From positions 460,304 through 524,303 of the forward strand of contig CAJXNP010000001.1 in the NCBI GenBank assembly GCA_913057175.1: 64,000 nucleotides of DNA, given 5' to 3'. Position 1 is the first letter of the stretch; every line of letters starts with the position of its first letter. Position numbers and translations under genes: made by a program. Below, in pieces: positions 8,483-16,660 of the stretch. Source of the stretch: an uncultured Cytophagales bacterium (GTDB lineage: Bacteria > Bacteroidota > Bacteroidia > Cytophagales > Cyclobacteriaceae). The notes below the pieces were generated by a model, which made no database searches, was not told the origin of the DNA, and was given only the letters and a program-made list of their open reading frames with translations.

Positions 8483-8936
8483 TTAATCCCAAACATACCG
8501 GACATCATAATCTATTTTGTATTTTTTTAAGAACAGAAGATACTCCTGTTGAAATGTCCTGTTTTTGTGATGTTCTTCCTGTTCAATTATATATTTTTTT
8601 ACAACCTCCTGTTTCCGTTGAATTTACTGAAAAAGCACCATACCCACTTTGCCAGTAAAAATCTGCATACTTTTTGTCTTTAGTTTTGATCCATTTTGAA
8701 GAATGTGATTTAGTCTCTTCCAACAATTTCATCAAGGCGATTTTTCTTGATAAAAGACAAAGAATATGGATATGATCAACATGACCTCCTATGATGACAG
8801 GGCTGCATTCCAGTCTTTTGCAAATTCCTCCAATATAGGTGTATAACTCATTTTCAATTTCCAAGTCAATGAATGGTTGCCTGTTTTTGGTACTATAGAT
8901 GATATGAACATAATTTTTAACTAACGACTGTGGCAT
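8483..8936 (-). pseudogene. IS200-like (Y1/HUH) transposase, frameshifted near its C-terminus
   Basis: HUH single-strand transposases of the TnpA type cut and join hairpin-containing DNA with a catalytic Tyr and a His-x-His metal site. The intact frame from 8936 gives GGHVDHIHIL with His55-Ile-His57, and WQSGYGAFSV near residue 100. After VNSTET (around 8605) this frame runs into an early stop at 8583. Reading one base over continues EVVKKYIIEQEEHHKNR and ends FLKKYKIDYDVRYVWD at 8483, the normal family C-terminus. One inserted base (in ACAGGAGG) explains the break. It is either a decayed gene or a sequencing error. Mirrored palindrome triplets flank it, as in REP-associated transposases. Confidence 0.82.
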
Positions 8937-8951
8937 TGCATTATTGATTAC

Positions 8952-9030
8952 GCCCCTTTGGGGCTTTGTTTAAACATTCTTAAATTTCTCAGGGCTACAC
9001 CCTGAGCTAATGATAACGCTCCTTTGGAGC
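8952..9030. repeat. REP-like palindrome triplet, right of the IS200-like transposase
   Basis: Three palindromes in mirror order to the left set: GCCCC-TTT-GGGGC (8952-8964), CTCAGGG-CTACA-CCCTGAG (8988-9006), and GCTCC-TTT-GGAGC (9018-9030). Compensating base changes relative to the left set keep the stems paired (GCCCC/GGGGC against GCTCC/GGAGC), which suggests that the folded form matters. Confidence 0.78.
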
Positions 9031-9102
9031 TATTGTAGATTACCTTATATTTTCTCAAGTCACAACTATTTCGAAAACACCAACAACGATATCGGTCTCT
9101 AA

Positions 9103-9912
9103 TCAATTAACCAGGATCTTATTGGCGCTATCTATGAATAGCTCGATCTGTTCTTTGGAATGCGTGATGAAATTGGCAATAGTGAAGTAATCATCTCCTT
9201 CGTTATTTTTCATCCTTCCTATTTCAATTCCATTATTTATCATCTGGCGGTAAAAATCATTATGATCCATATTTGGGACAATAAAGGAATATACTGATGA
9301 AGGATGAGAAGTATGTGGCTGATGGAAAAATTCCAACATCGGATTTTTCTCAATGAGATTGACAATTAACACAGACTTATAGTTCATATCTCGTTTGATC
9401 AATTGCTTTTGAAGAACAAAGTCAGATAGCAACAAACTAACTAATTTCAATGCTTTTAGCTGGTCTACTGTCAATTGACCTATGTCGAGATAATTTTTTG
9501 CAGATCGATCATTATTCAGGATTAAGACAATTTCTCTATCCAATCCAACAAACGGGTTAAAGCGATAAACGACATTTTCAATTCCGAATTTTGAAAAATC
9601 AACGGAATATGGTGGGTAGCCCGTTAGCTCTACCATATCATTACTATCTGAGGTCATTAAACCATCCGGATAATTTAATATTTGAGATACGATTTCATCT
9701 ATACCAGACAAATACCCGCCCTTACTTACTTGTATGTCAGAAAGATAAAATTCCTTCACACCAATAAATTCGGACAGATTCATATTCAATTCAGCCAGAT
9801 CATTCCCATTGAACAAAATGTAGCTTTCTACGGCCATTTTATTCAGAACGTTCAACAATGGATAAACAGGAGGGTTAAATGGGTTTAGCTGAACTTTGGA
9901 AGGACTCTTCAT
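9103..9912 (-). CDS. Uncharacterised protein, C-terminus faintly aminotransferase-like
   Basis: The family of this 269-residue protein is not recognised. It has no signal peptide, membrane helix or obvious catalytic motif. The last ~60 residues (VYSFIVPN, then a GIEIGRMKN turn and NFITHSKEQIELFIDSANKIL) resemble the small C-terminal domain of class-V aminotransferases, but no PLP-binding Lys motif is visible, so any relation would be to a shortened or degenerate member. The first ATG (9912) directly follows the T-run of the upstream terminator; a second ATG at residue 26 (9837) is an alternative start. It is the last gene before the right palindrome set. Confidence 0.6.
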   Translation of the reverse strand: MKSPSKVQLNPFNPPVYPLLNVLNKMAVESYILFNGNDLAELNMNLSEFIGVKEFYLSDIQVSKGGYLSGIDEIVSQILNYPDGLMTSDSNDMVELTGYPPYSVDFSKFGIENVVYRFNPFVGLDREIVLILNNDRSAKNYLDIGQLTVDQLKALKLVSLLLSDFVLQKQLIKRDMNYKSVLIVNLIEKNPMLEFFHQPHTSHPSSVYSFIVPNMDHNDFYRQMINNGIEIGRMKNNEGDDYFTIANFITHSKEQIELFIDSANKILVN

Positions 9913-9916
9913 AAAA

Positions 9917-9952
9917 AAGGTGTCATTATTTATTGCAATATAATGACACCTT
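9917..9952 (-). terminator. Terminator hairpin between the POT transporter and the next gene
   Basis: Perfect 12-bp stem AAGGTGTCATTA/TAATGACACCTT with a 12-nt loop. On the minus strand it lies 21 nt past the POT transporter stop and ends in a T-run that touches the ATG of the following gene at 9912, so it works as terminator and possibly as attenuator. Confidence 0.8.
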
Positions 9953-9973
9953 CTCCAATTATTAAATTATCTT

Positions 9974-11473
9974 TTATTTTACATCGCCCATCCATTTTCG
10001 GAGCAACCCTGATAAAACAATGAATGTCAAACCGGCGCCAACACCTAACCATACCACTGATCCAAACAGATCGGGTAACTGTGAAACATCTTCGGAATCA
10101 AATCCTCCGGCAAAGAGTCCAGCTATCAGGTTTCCTACTGAGGCGCCAACAAACCAGATCCCCATCATTTGTCCAACATAGGCTTTTGGAGCTAATTTGG
10201 TTGTAACACTCAATCCAACAGGACTCAGTGTAAGCTCACCTATCGAATGTAAAAAATAGGTTAAGATCAAGTATGCCATACTTGCTGCTCCCGCGGCTTG
10301 TGCAGCGGCATGAGAGGCAAAAACCATTACCAGAAAGCCGAGTCCCATCATGATCAAGCCAAATCCAAATTTAATTGGTGTATTGGGATTTAAGTTCTTT
10401 GCTGAAAGTTTCACCCACAAGGCACCAATAATCGGAGCGAATATGACAATGAATGCCGGATTTGCATTTTGTAACCAACCCGGTGGAATGATATATCCAA
10501 ATAAATCTCTGTTGGTGTAATCTCTTGCAAATAGATTTAGGGTAGATCCTGCTTGTTCAAAGCCTGCCCAGAAAGTAGCAGCACCTAAAAACAGAACAAA
10601 TATGATAACCACCTTTTTCTTCTCATCAGTTGTCAGCCCCCCTGCTAAAATGATATTCAATAGGTAGAAAAATGTAATTCCTGGAATCAATATTGCCATG
10701 GATTCGGCAATTCCCTGTGCAGTAGTTAAATCGACCACATTAGTCACCTGTGCGATGACAAGTGATGCGATACAGATAGTTAGTATGATGATTGCAAACG
10801 CTTTATTAGGTTTTTTACCTTCTACGTCTTTCTTCTCTTTTGCCTTGGGAATCACCCCAATTTCGCCCAGGTGACTTGGTCCGGTAAGCCTGTACTGGAG
10901 TAATCCAAAAAACATTCCAATGGCGGCAAGACCAAATCCGTAGTGCCAATTCCACGTAGCAAAAAGACTGACAAATGTTTGTCCTAGGACCGATCCGAGG
11001 TTAATTCCCATATAAAAAATTGAAAAACCAGCATCCCTTCTTGCTCCACCTTCAGGGTATAAGTCGCCAACAATTGTACTAATATTCGGCTTCAAAAAAC
11101 CGGTTCCCAGGGCCACGAATGCCAATCCCGCAATAAAAATGTCGGTATTCCCTGGTATAGCAAGTAGTCCATGGCCAATCATGATAAGGATTCCACCATA
11201 CCAGATTGCTTTTCTCTGTCCAAAAACATTATCTGCCAACCATCCACCCGGTAATGTTAACAAATAAACACCTGCGGTATATAATCCATAAATCGCACCC
11301 GCAGTTTGATTATCCAATCCAAGGCCCTGCTTTGCTATGTCAGTTGTCATAAACAGAATGAGGATCGCCCGCATTCCATAGTAACTGAACCGCTCCCACA
11401 TCTCTGTAAAAAATAAGGTGAACAATCCGCGCGGATGTCCAAACCACTCCTTTTGTCCTGTTGAATTCACCAT
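9974..11473 (-). CDS. Proton-dependent oligopeptide transporter (POT/PTR family)
   Basis: A 499-residue inner-membrane protein of the major facilitator superfamily that imports di- and tripeptides with protons. The signature ExxERFxYY is present as FTEMWERFSYYGMR (~22-34), and LKPNISTIVGDLYPEGGARRDAGFSIFYMGINLG is the conserved helix 4-5 region. About 12-14 hydrophobic helices fill the length, as in bacterial DtpT-like members. A short charged loop (KAKEKKDVEGKKPNK, ~210-224) separates the two halves. It is a single gene, divergent from pckA across a 496-nt gap, with a strong terminator downstream. Confidence 0.93.
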   Translation of the reverse strand: MVNSTGQKEWFGHPRGLFTLFFTEMWERFSYYGMRAILILFMTTDIAKQGLGLDNQTAGAIYGLYTAGVYLLTLPGGWLADNVFGQRKAIWYGGILIMIGHGLLAIPGNTDIFIAGLAFVALGTGFLKPNISTIVGDLYPEGGARRDAGFSIFYMGINLGSVLGQTFVSLFATWNWHYGFGLAAIGMFFGLLQYRLTGPSHLGEIGVIPKAKEKKDVEGKKPNKAFAIIILTICIASLVIAQVTNVVDLTTAQGIAESMAILIPGITFFYLLNIILAGGLTTDEKKKVVIIFVLFLGAATFWAGFEQAGSTLNLFARDYTNRDLFGYIIPPGWLQNANPAFIVIFAPIIGALWVKLSAKNLNPNTPIKFGFGLIMMGLGFLVMVFASHAAAQAAGAASMAYLILTYFLHSIGELTLSPVGLSVTTKLAPKAYVGQMMGIWFVGASVGNLIAGLFAGGFDSEDVSQLPDLFGSVVWLGVGAGLTFIVLSGLLRKWMGDVK

Positions 11474-11595
11474 CGTTCTTATTTACATTTTAAAAAAATT
11501 GAGCCTAAACTAATTAGTCCAGCGAACTTTCGCAAATCATTAATTGTAATACTTCTATATTAGATCAAAGGCAAAAGCTTAAAGACGAGACAAAT

Positions 11596-11634
11596 GTTGC
11601 GGGTTGCCGGTTCCGTGAACTAGCAACCCGCAAC
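11596..11634. repeat. GTTGCGGGTTGC inverted repeat
   Basis: Perfect 12-bp arms GTTGCGGGTTGC and GCAACCCGCAAC separated by 15 nt, followed by one more CAACCCGTAAC word. It uses the same words as the arrays flanking the four-helix-bundle gene at 1.7-2.3 kb, but here as a clean hairpin. Confidence 0.7.
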
Positions 11635-11825
11635 CCGTAACAATCACAAGTAAACCTGATCCTCTAAATTTTATGAATATTATAAATATCCTATGTCCAA
11701 TCCCCAATTTCCCAATTCCTAATCCCAAATCCCCAGTCACTCCAACCGTTTTTATCAACGTGTAACCAATCATGTGCCATCGATTTATTGAACGATTTTT
11801 ATAGTTAAAACCTGACGATTATCAT

Positions 11826-11855
11826 AACTTAGGTTTACCCTAAAAACTAAGTTTG
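11826..11855 (+). promoter_or_regulatory. Symmetrical element with -7 box upstream of pckA
   Basis: Arms AACTTAGGTTT (11826-11836) and AAAACTAAGTT (11843-11853) form a near-perfect inverted repeat. Its right arm overlaps TAAGTTTG (11848-11855), a match to the TAnnTTTG -7 box, 114 nt before the pckA start. This would suit an operator covering the promoter. No regulator can be named. Confidence 0.4.
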
Positions 11856-11969
11856 TATCTGAAAATAGAGAAGAAGTAAAAATCGACTTTACACCTAATA
11901 AACCTCCATTTTCCTGGCTTTAACCAGTCTGTATTATTAAATGCTGTTCACAAAAAAAGTATAATAATT

Positions 11970-13589
11970 ATGAGACAATCAGGAATCAGATCAAAAGTTT
12001 CAGACCTTTACTCCATCGGCATCAAATCCGCCAAAGTTCACTGGAATTACCAGCCCTCAGAACTATATGAAGAAATCCTCAGAAGAGAAGAGGGTATTCT
12101 TACCGACACAGGTGCAATAATGGTCGATACCAGTGCATTTACCGGTCGCGCGCCTAAGGACAAATATGTCGTAAAGGATGAAAAATCAGAATCTACCGTT
12201 TGGTGGGGTTCTATCAACCAACCTATTGAATCAGAAATATTTGATGAGATTTATGATGAAATGATCAAATATCTCTATTCTAAAGAACTTTATGCCCGTG
12301 AGGGATATGCCGGTGCAGATCCGGACTACAGAATGAAAATTCGTTTCGTTAATACCCAGGCGTGGCAAAATCTATTCTGCTATAACATGTTTATCCGTCC
12401 TTCAAGAGAGGATCTGGATTCATTCGCACCTGAGTGGACCGTGATCGATGCACCTGAATTTACAGTAGACCCGAAAAGATTCGGCATCCGGCATAGCAAC
12501 TTTGCTTTGGTCAACCTAACCAAAAAACTTATCATCATTGGTGGATCAGGATATGCCGGTGAAATGAAAAAAGGTATATTCTCCGTGTTGAATTACATTC
12601 TTCCCGAAGAAAAACACATCCTTTCCATGCACTGCTCAGCAAACATTGGCGAAAATAACGATACCGCCGTATTCTTTGGGTTGTCTGGAACAGGTAAAAC
12701 CACGCTCTCTGCAGATCCCAATAGAAAACTGATCGGAGACGATGAACATGGTTGGACAGAAAAAGGAGTATTCAACTTTGAAGGTGGTTGCTACGCAAAA
12801 GTGGTTGACCTGACAAAGGAAAAAGAACCTCAGATATGGGATGCTATTAAATTCGGTGCGATCCTTGAAAACACCCGGTTTTTCGATGATACAAGAACCG
12901 TGAATTTTCACGACACTAGGGTGACGGAAAACACAAGGGTTTCTTATCCGATCTATCACATTGACAATGCCGCTGAGCCATCTGTAGGTCCTGTTCCCTC
13001 TAATATTTTCTTTTTGACTTGTGATGCATCAGGTGTATTGCCTCCGATTGCAAAACTAAGTCCGGGCCATGCTATGTATCACTTTATTTCAGGTTATACT
13101 TCCAAAGTTGCCGGAACGGAAATGGGGATAACAGAGCCGGTACCAACTTTCTCTGCATGTTTTGGTGCAGCCTTCCTTCCATTGCACCCGACTAAATATG
13201 CTGAGATTCTGGGTGAAAACATGAAGAAAAACTACGTGAATGTTTGGTTGATCAATACCGGATGGTCTAATGGTCCATACGGCAAAGGAACAAGGATCAA
13301 ATTGAGCTACACGAGGGCTATGATCACAGCAGCATTGAAAGGGCAGTTGGAAGATGTGAAATATACTAAGCACACAATTTTTGGTGTTGACATGCCAACA
13401 GAAGTCCCGGGAGTTCCAAGTGATATTCTGAGCCCACGTAAGCAATGGAGCGATGACAAGAAGTTTTATGAAGCAGCGACTAAATTAGCTGAAGCTTTCA
13501 ATAAAAACTTCGAAAAATATCAGGCTTACGCCAATGATGAGATACTGTCGGGCGCCCCGTTAACACAAAAGGGTGAATTGGCAGTATAA
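11970..13589 (+). CDS. pckA: Phosphoenolpyruvate carboxykinase (ATP)
   Basis: PEP carboxykinase converts oxaloacetate and ATP to PEP, CO2 and ADP, the first committed step of gluconeogenesis, in the cytoplasm. The 539-residue length is typical for the ATP-dependent class. The P-loop GLSGTGKT is at residues 237-244, followed by the metal-binding LIGDDEHGW motif. FTGRAPKDKYVV near the N-terminus is the substrate-site Arg region, and ENTRVSYPI occurs downstream. The gene is monocistronic, divergent from the peptide transporter, with a symmetrical element over its probable promoter. Confidence 0.96.
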   Translation: MRQSGIRSKVSDLYSIGIKSAKVHWNYQPSELYEEILRREEGILTDTGAIMVDTSAFTGRAPKDKYVVKDEKSESTVWWGSINQPIESEIFDEIYDEMIKYLYSKELYAREGYAGADPDYRMKIRFVNTQAWQNLFCYNMFIRPSREDLDSFAPEWTVIDAPEFTVDPKRFGIRHSNFALVNLTKKLIIIGGSGYAGEMKKGIFSVLNYILPEEKHILSMHCSANIGENNDTAVFFGLSGTGKTTLSADPNRKLIGDDEHGWTEKGVFNFEGGCYAKVVDLTKEKEPQIWDAIKFGAILENTRFFDDTRTVNFHDTRVTENTRVSYPIYHIDNAAEPSVGPVPSNIFFLTCDASGVLPPIAKLSPGHAMYHFISGYTSKVAGTEMGITEPVPTFSACFGAAFLPLHPTKYAEILGENMKKNYVNVWLINTGWSNGPYGKGTRIKLSYTRAMITAALKGQLEDVKYTKHTIFGVDMPTEVPGVPSDILSPRKQWSDDKKFYEAATKLAEAFNKNFEKYQAYANDEILSGAPLTQKGELAV

Positions 13590-13611
13590 GTTTTATCAAA
13601 TTCAAAATGAA

Positions 13612-13710
13612 AGGGTCTATCTCAAAAGGCCCTTTCTAGACATCCTGAACTTGTTTCAGGATGACACATATTTTTACTTTTGAGGTAACAGTATTTTTGT
13701 TTGAGACCCT
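13612..13710. repeat. Nested inverted repeat downstream of pckA with dispersed palindrome
   Basis: Outer arms AGGGTCTATCTCAAA (13612) and TTTGAGACCCT (13700-13710) pair apart from a 3-nt bulge. They enclose a palindrome at 13641-13663 with arms CATCCTGA and TCAGGATG. The inner palindrome recurs, in inverse orientation, at 28460-28482. AAAGGG/CCCTTT just after the stop may serve as the pckA terminator. The unit looks like a small dispersed repeat element. Confidence 0.6.
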
Positions 13711-13783
13711 ATAATTCTACCTATCCTACAATTTCTTTCGTAAATTAGTTGTTATTCTAATAGAAATTTCAATCTGCGATAAA

Positions 13784-14110
13784 ATGAAAGCTTTATCAAT
13801 TTTTTTTCTATCATCGTTTATTTCAATCGGTTTATCGTTCGCCCAGACGCCTGAAGGATTTGAATGGCCGGAAGGTGAAAAATTCCTTCAGTTCGAAGAT
13901 TCCACAACGTTACAAGATCTTTTAAGGGATACACCATTTCAGAACAATATGAAAATCTACGAGCCCGATATAAATGAAATGGCTCCCATGCCATTCGCTC
14001 AGATTGACACATCAACAAGCTATCCTATCCATATTAAAAAATATGAAATGGTTAGACCGGAAAAGCCTGAATACCTTAAAAAAGAATTCCTGAAAGAGGA
14101 CAATAAATAA
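13784..14110 (+). CDS. Small exported protein of unknown function
   Basis: A 108-residue product with a clear signal peptide (MKALSIFFLSSFISIGLSFA, residues 1-20). The mature part of ~88 residues is acidic, rich in Pro and Met (INEMAPMPFAQID), and has no Cys, so it is not a lipoprotein. No family is recognised. Export to the periplasm or beyond is inferred from the signal peptide. It is followed 46 nt later by the TrpF-like gene on the same strand, which may share its transcript. Confidence 0.7.
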   Translation: MKALSIFFLSSFISIGLSFAQTPEGFEWPEGEKFLQFEDSTTLQDLLRDTPFQNNMKIYEPDINEMAPMPFAQIDTSTSYPIHIKKYEMVRPEKPEYLKKEFLKEDNK

Positions 14111-14156
14111 ACAGGTTTTATAATTTCGCCTCCTGAATGTCATCTATTAATTCCAT

Positions 14157-14786
14157 ATGTCCTTAATCACTTTTGTCAAAATCAGCCAGGTAAACAATCT
14201 TTCCGATGCACGTTATTGTGCTGGTATGGGTGTGAATTTAATGGGATTTATCATTGACCAGACCCATCTCGACTACATCGATCCGGAAAAATTCGACGAA
14301 ATAGCAGGCTGGATTTCAGGTGTGGAATACGTCGGGGAATTTCAGACCAACGATTTTAATCTCATCAAAGAGACCATAAATAATTACCCGGTTCAATATA
14401 TCCAATTCGAACATGCGGAATTGGCAGATGCAATTAAATCATTAGGTCTTTTGAGCATTTTTAAGGTTTCACTGGTCCAAAATGATAGTTACAAGGATCT
14501 CGCAGATACCATCAAATTTCTTTCCGATAAGATTGATTATGTTTTATTGGATGATTTTGAGGATAACCAGCTCGAAAAATATCAAGACACTTTGCAGGAA
14601 ATAAGCCTCACCGTCCCGATCATTATCAGTGGAAACATTACCAGGAAAAACATCAAAGATATACTGGATCAGTATCCCATTCATGGCATCAACCTATACG
14701 GAGGAAATGAAATCAAACCTGGATTAAAGGATTTTGATGAGCTGGCGGATGTATTGGAAGAACTGGAAATGGATGAGTATTCCTAG
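14157..14786 (+). CDS. TrpF-like (phosphoribosylanthranilate isomerase fold) protein lacking the catalytic Cys
   Basis: The 209-residue sequence aligns by eye with phosphoribosylanthranilate isomerase, a TIM barrel of tryptophan synthesis: VKISQVNNLSDARYCAGMG for VKICGITNLEDA, VLLDD for ILLD, IISGNITRKNI for LSGGLNPENV, and IKPGLKDFDEL at the end. The general-base Cys of KICG is Ser10 here, the Arg of the SxRxI loop is absent, and the GG(S/T)GxxFDW phosphate motif is missing. The acid Asp (LLDD) remains. No other trp gene is nearby. It is therefore probably not a normal PRAI; its role is unknown. Confidence 0.75.
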   Translation: MSLITFVKISQVNNLSDARYCAGMGVNLMGFIIDQTHLDYIDPEKFDEIAGWISGVEYVGEFQTNDFNLIKETINNYPVQYIQFEHAELADAIKSLGLLSIFKVSLVQNDSYKDLADTIKFLSDKIDYVLLDDFEDNQLEKYQDTLQEISLTVPIIISGNITRKNIKDILDQYPIHGINLYGGNEIKPGLKDFDELADVLEELEMDEYS

Positions 14787-14901
14787 AAATTGAACGACAA
14801 GCCGATTGATAATTCATGCCAGAGTTTTCACCCAGGTCAAACTCGTTTAAAAATTGTATACCAAACGATCTCAATTTTAGGCTGAAAAAACACCCATGGT
14901 C
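14783..14901 (-). pseudogene. Possible C-terminal remnant of an outer-membrane protein
   Basis: On the minus strand one frame reads SLKLRSFGIQFLNEFDLGEN and then GMNYQ; the next frame over reads SIGLSFNF followed by a stop at 14783-14785. Together they resemble the last two strands of a Bacteroidota outer-membrane barrel, ending with aromatic Phe, broken by a frameshift. No upstream part is visible. The match is short and may be chance. Confidence 0.28.
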
Positions 14902-14989
14902 CCTCTTTGAAGAGGGTGAAGGGAGATGTCCCATCTAAAAAATCCGTTTTTGCAGGCTAAAATTCCTAAATGCGCTCAACAAGGGTTTT

Positions 14990-16660
14990 TCACCGCCTGT
15001 TAAACACATGATACAAAAATAAAACAATCACCGCACCAGTTGAGATCAAAATAAATAGCCAACTCACAATAGGTAGATCCAAAAACACCAACTCAGGCCT
15101 GGAAGGCTTAATAAAAAAAGTAGCAGCCGTCACAAGCATCAGCATGGAAGTAATGATCGCCAAGACGATCTTGTTATTCCAAACCTCCCTTCTATGATTG
15201 TAATGCTCCAGTTCTTTGATATTCAGGTTGACAGAAACCTTTCCCTTTCGTATCTGACGAATGATGTCCCTGATCTCCAATGGAAGATTGTAGAACAGAG
15301 ACATGGTTTGATAAGTGGTATGCTCTATCTCGGTTTTAATATTTGACCATGAAAATTGCTCAGCAATCAGTTTCAATCCATACGGCCGGATCAATTCCAT
15401 CGTATTAAATTTAGGGTCTAGTTTTGTGGCTATCCCCTCCAAAATTGCGAGAGCACGAAAGATAAGAAAGATCTTTCCTGGAATATGTAATTTAAATTTG
15501 TAAGCAATCTTCTGAAGCCGGGCTGTAAATTCCTGTAACCCCATATCTCCTACATCGAGAATGACATAATCAATGATCAGATCCTCCAATTCATTCTCGA
15601 ATTCTTTCATATCGGAGATATCATGATCTGTCGACAATCTGCGAAGGTTAATAGCCAGGCTACTTGCGTCTTTTTTGGCGATGCTGACAAAAATCCCCGC
15701 AAAAGCAAAACGTTGAGATTGAGTAATCTTCTCCGTCATGCCATAATCGATCAACACAATCTTGCCATTCGGTTTAATGAGAACATTGCCGGGATGTGGA
15801 TCTGCATGAAAAAATCCTTTCTCAAAGATCTGGTTCAGATACAGGTTGCATCCTTTAATGCTGATTTCCCTCGTATCCAATCCCCATGACCGAATGGTCT
15901 CCACATCTGTTATTTTGCACCCACTGATAAATTCAATGATGATCATTCTCTCAGTAGAAAACTGATGGTAGACCTTTGGCAGGTATAAATTTTCTTCGTT
16001 GCTATAAACCTTCTTAAACTGCTCCAGATGTTTTGCCTCGTTTCTGAAATCAATTTCCTCCAACATGATCTTTTCAAAAGACTCAATGATCTCCATCGGA
16101 TTGAGAATGCCTTGCTTCATAAAGAAATTCTCGGTCAACCGAACGAAATCCTTCAACAGACCCAGATCGACGACTACTTTTTTCCTGGCTCCTGGCCTTC
16201 TGACTTTCACCACCACATCTTCTCCACTGATCAATCTTGCGCGATGAACCTGTCCAAAAGAGGCGGAGCCAAGAGGCTTCTCATCAAAATAGGAAAACAG
16301 TTCTTCAATTTTCTGACCGCTTTCATTCTCAATAATTTCCTTTGCAGCCTGCACTTCGAAGGGCGGGATCTGGTCTTGCAACTTTTCGAGCTCCTGTATG
16401 AGTGGTTCGGGTAAAACATCCGGGCGATTGCTCATCAACTGACCTAACTTAATAAATGTTGGGCCAAGCTCTTCAATGACCAGCCGAATCCTCACCCACC
16501 GGTTAGTAGTTAAAACTTCTTTTTTGGTAGATGATGATTTTCTAAAGAATACTTTTCTTAAAGCAGTATTTTCAACAATGTCCTCAAATCCGTATTTGAT
16601 AAGCACCTCTGCTAGTTGCCTGATTCTGGAGATGTTTTGAATGGTCCTGTTGAAATACAT
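14990..16660 (-). CDS. ABC1/AarF (UbiB-type) atypical kinase
   Basis: A 556-residue membrane-associated protein of the UbiB/ADCK family, ATP-binding proteins needed for isoprenoid-quinone synthesis in many organisms; in this phylum the quinone would be menaquinone. Family landmarks are the KxGQ motif (FIKLGQLMSNRPDVLP, ~69-84), the Ala-rich loop PLGSASFGQVHRA (~129-141), the ATP-site Lys in VVVKVRRPG, the catalytic FFHADPHPGN and the metal-binding LIDYGM. Two hydrophobic helices (~505-525 and ~530-550) end the protein, as is usual. It is a single gene on the minus strand. Confidence 0.9.
   Translation of the reverse strand: MYFNRTIQNISRIRQLAEVLIKYGFEDIVENTALRKVFFRKSSSTKKEVLTTNRWVRIRLVIEELGPTFIKLGQLMSNRPDVLPEPLIQELEKLQDQIPPFEVQAAKEIIENESGQKIEELFSYFDEKPLGSASFGQVHRARLISGEDVVVKVRRPGARKKVVVDLGLLKDFVRLTENFFMKQGILNPMEIIESFEKIMLEEIDFRNEAKHLEQFKKVYSNEENLYLPKVYHQFSTERMIIIEFISGCKITDVETIRSWGLDTREISIKGCNLYLNQIFEKGFFHADPHPGNVLIKPNGKIVLIDYGMTEKITQSQRFAFAGIFVSIAKKDASSLAINLRRLSTDHDISDMKEFENELEDLIIDYVILDVGDMGLQEFTARLQKIAYKFKLHIPGKIFLIFRALAILEGIATKLDPKFNTMELIRPYGLKLIAEQFSWSNIKTEIEHTTYQTMSLFYNLPLEIRDIIRQIRKGKVSVNLNIKELEHYNHRREVWNNKIVLAIITSMLMLVTAATFFIKPSRPELVFLDLPIVSWLFILISTGAVIVLFLYHVFNRR

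Larger units (their letters stand above)
11474..11969. other. Intergenic region between divergent POT and pckA genes
   Basis: 496 nt without a credible gene. It holds a 12-bp inverted repeat of the GTTGCGGGTTGC family (11596-11634) and a symmetrical element with a candidate -7 box upstream of pckA (11826-11855). The open frame across 11579-11773 is made of the repeat and is not considered coding. Confidence 0.7.

Noticed and set aside
11579..11773. 64-codon minus-strand frame between POT and pckA genes
   Set aside because: Built from the GTTGCGGGTTGC repeat and adjacent AT-rich DNA; translation is low-complexity Gly/Ile and has no start context.
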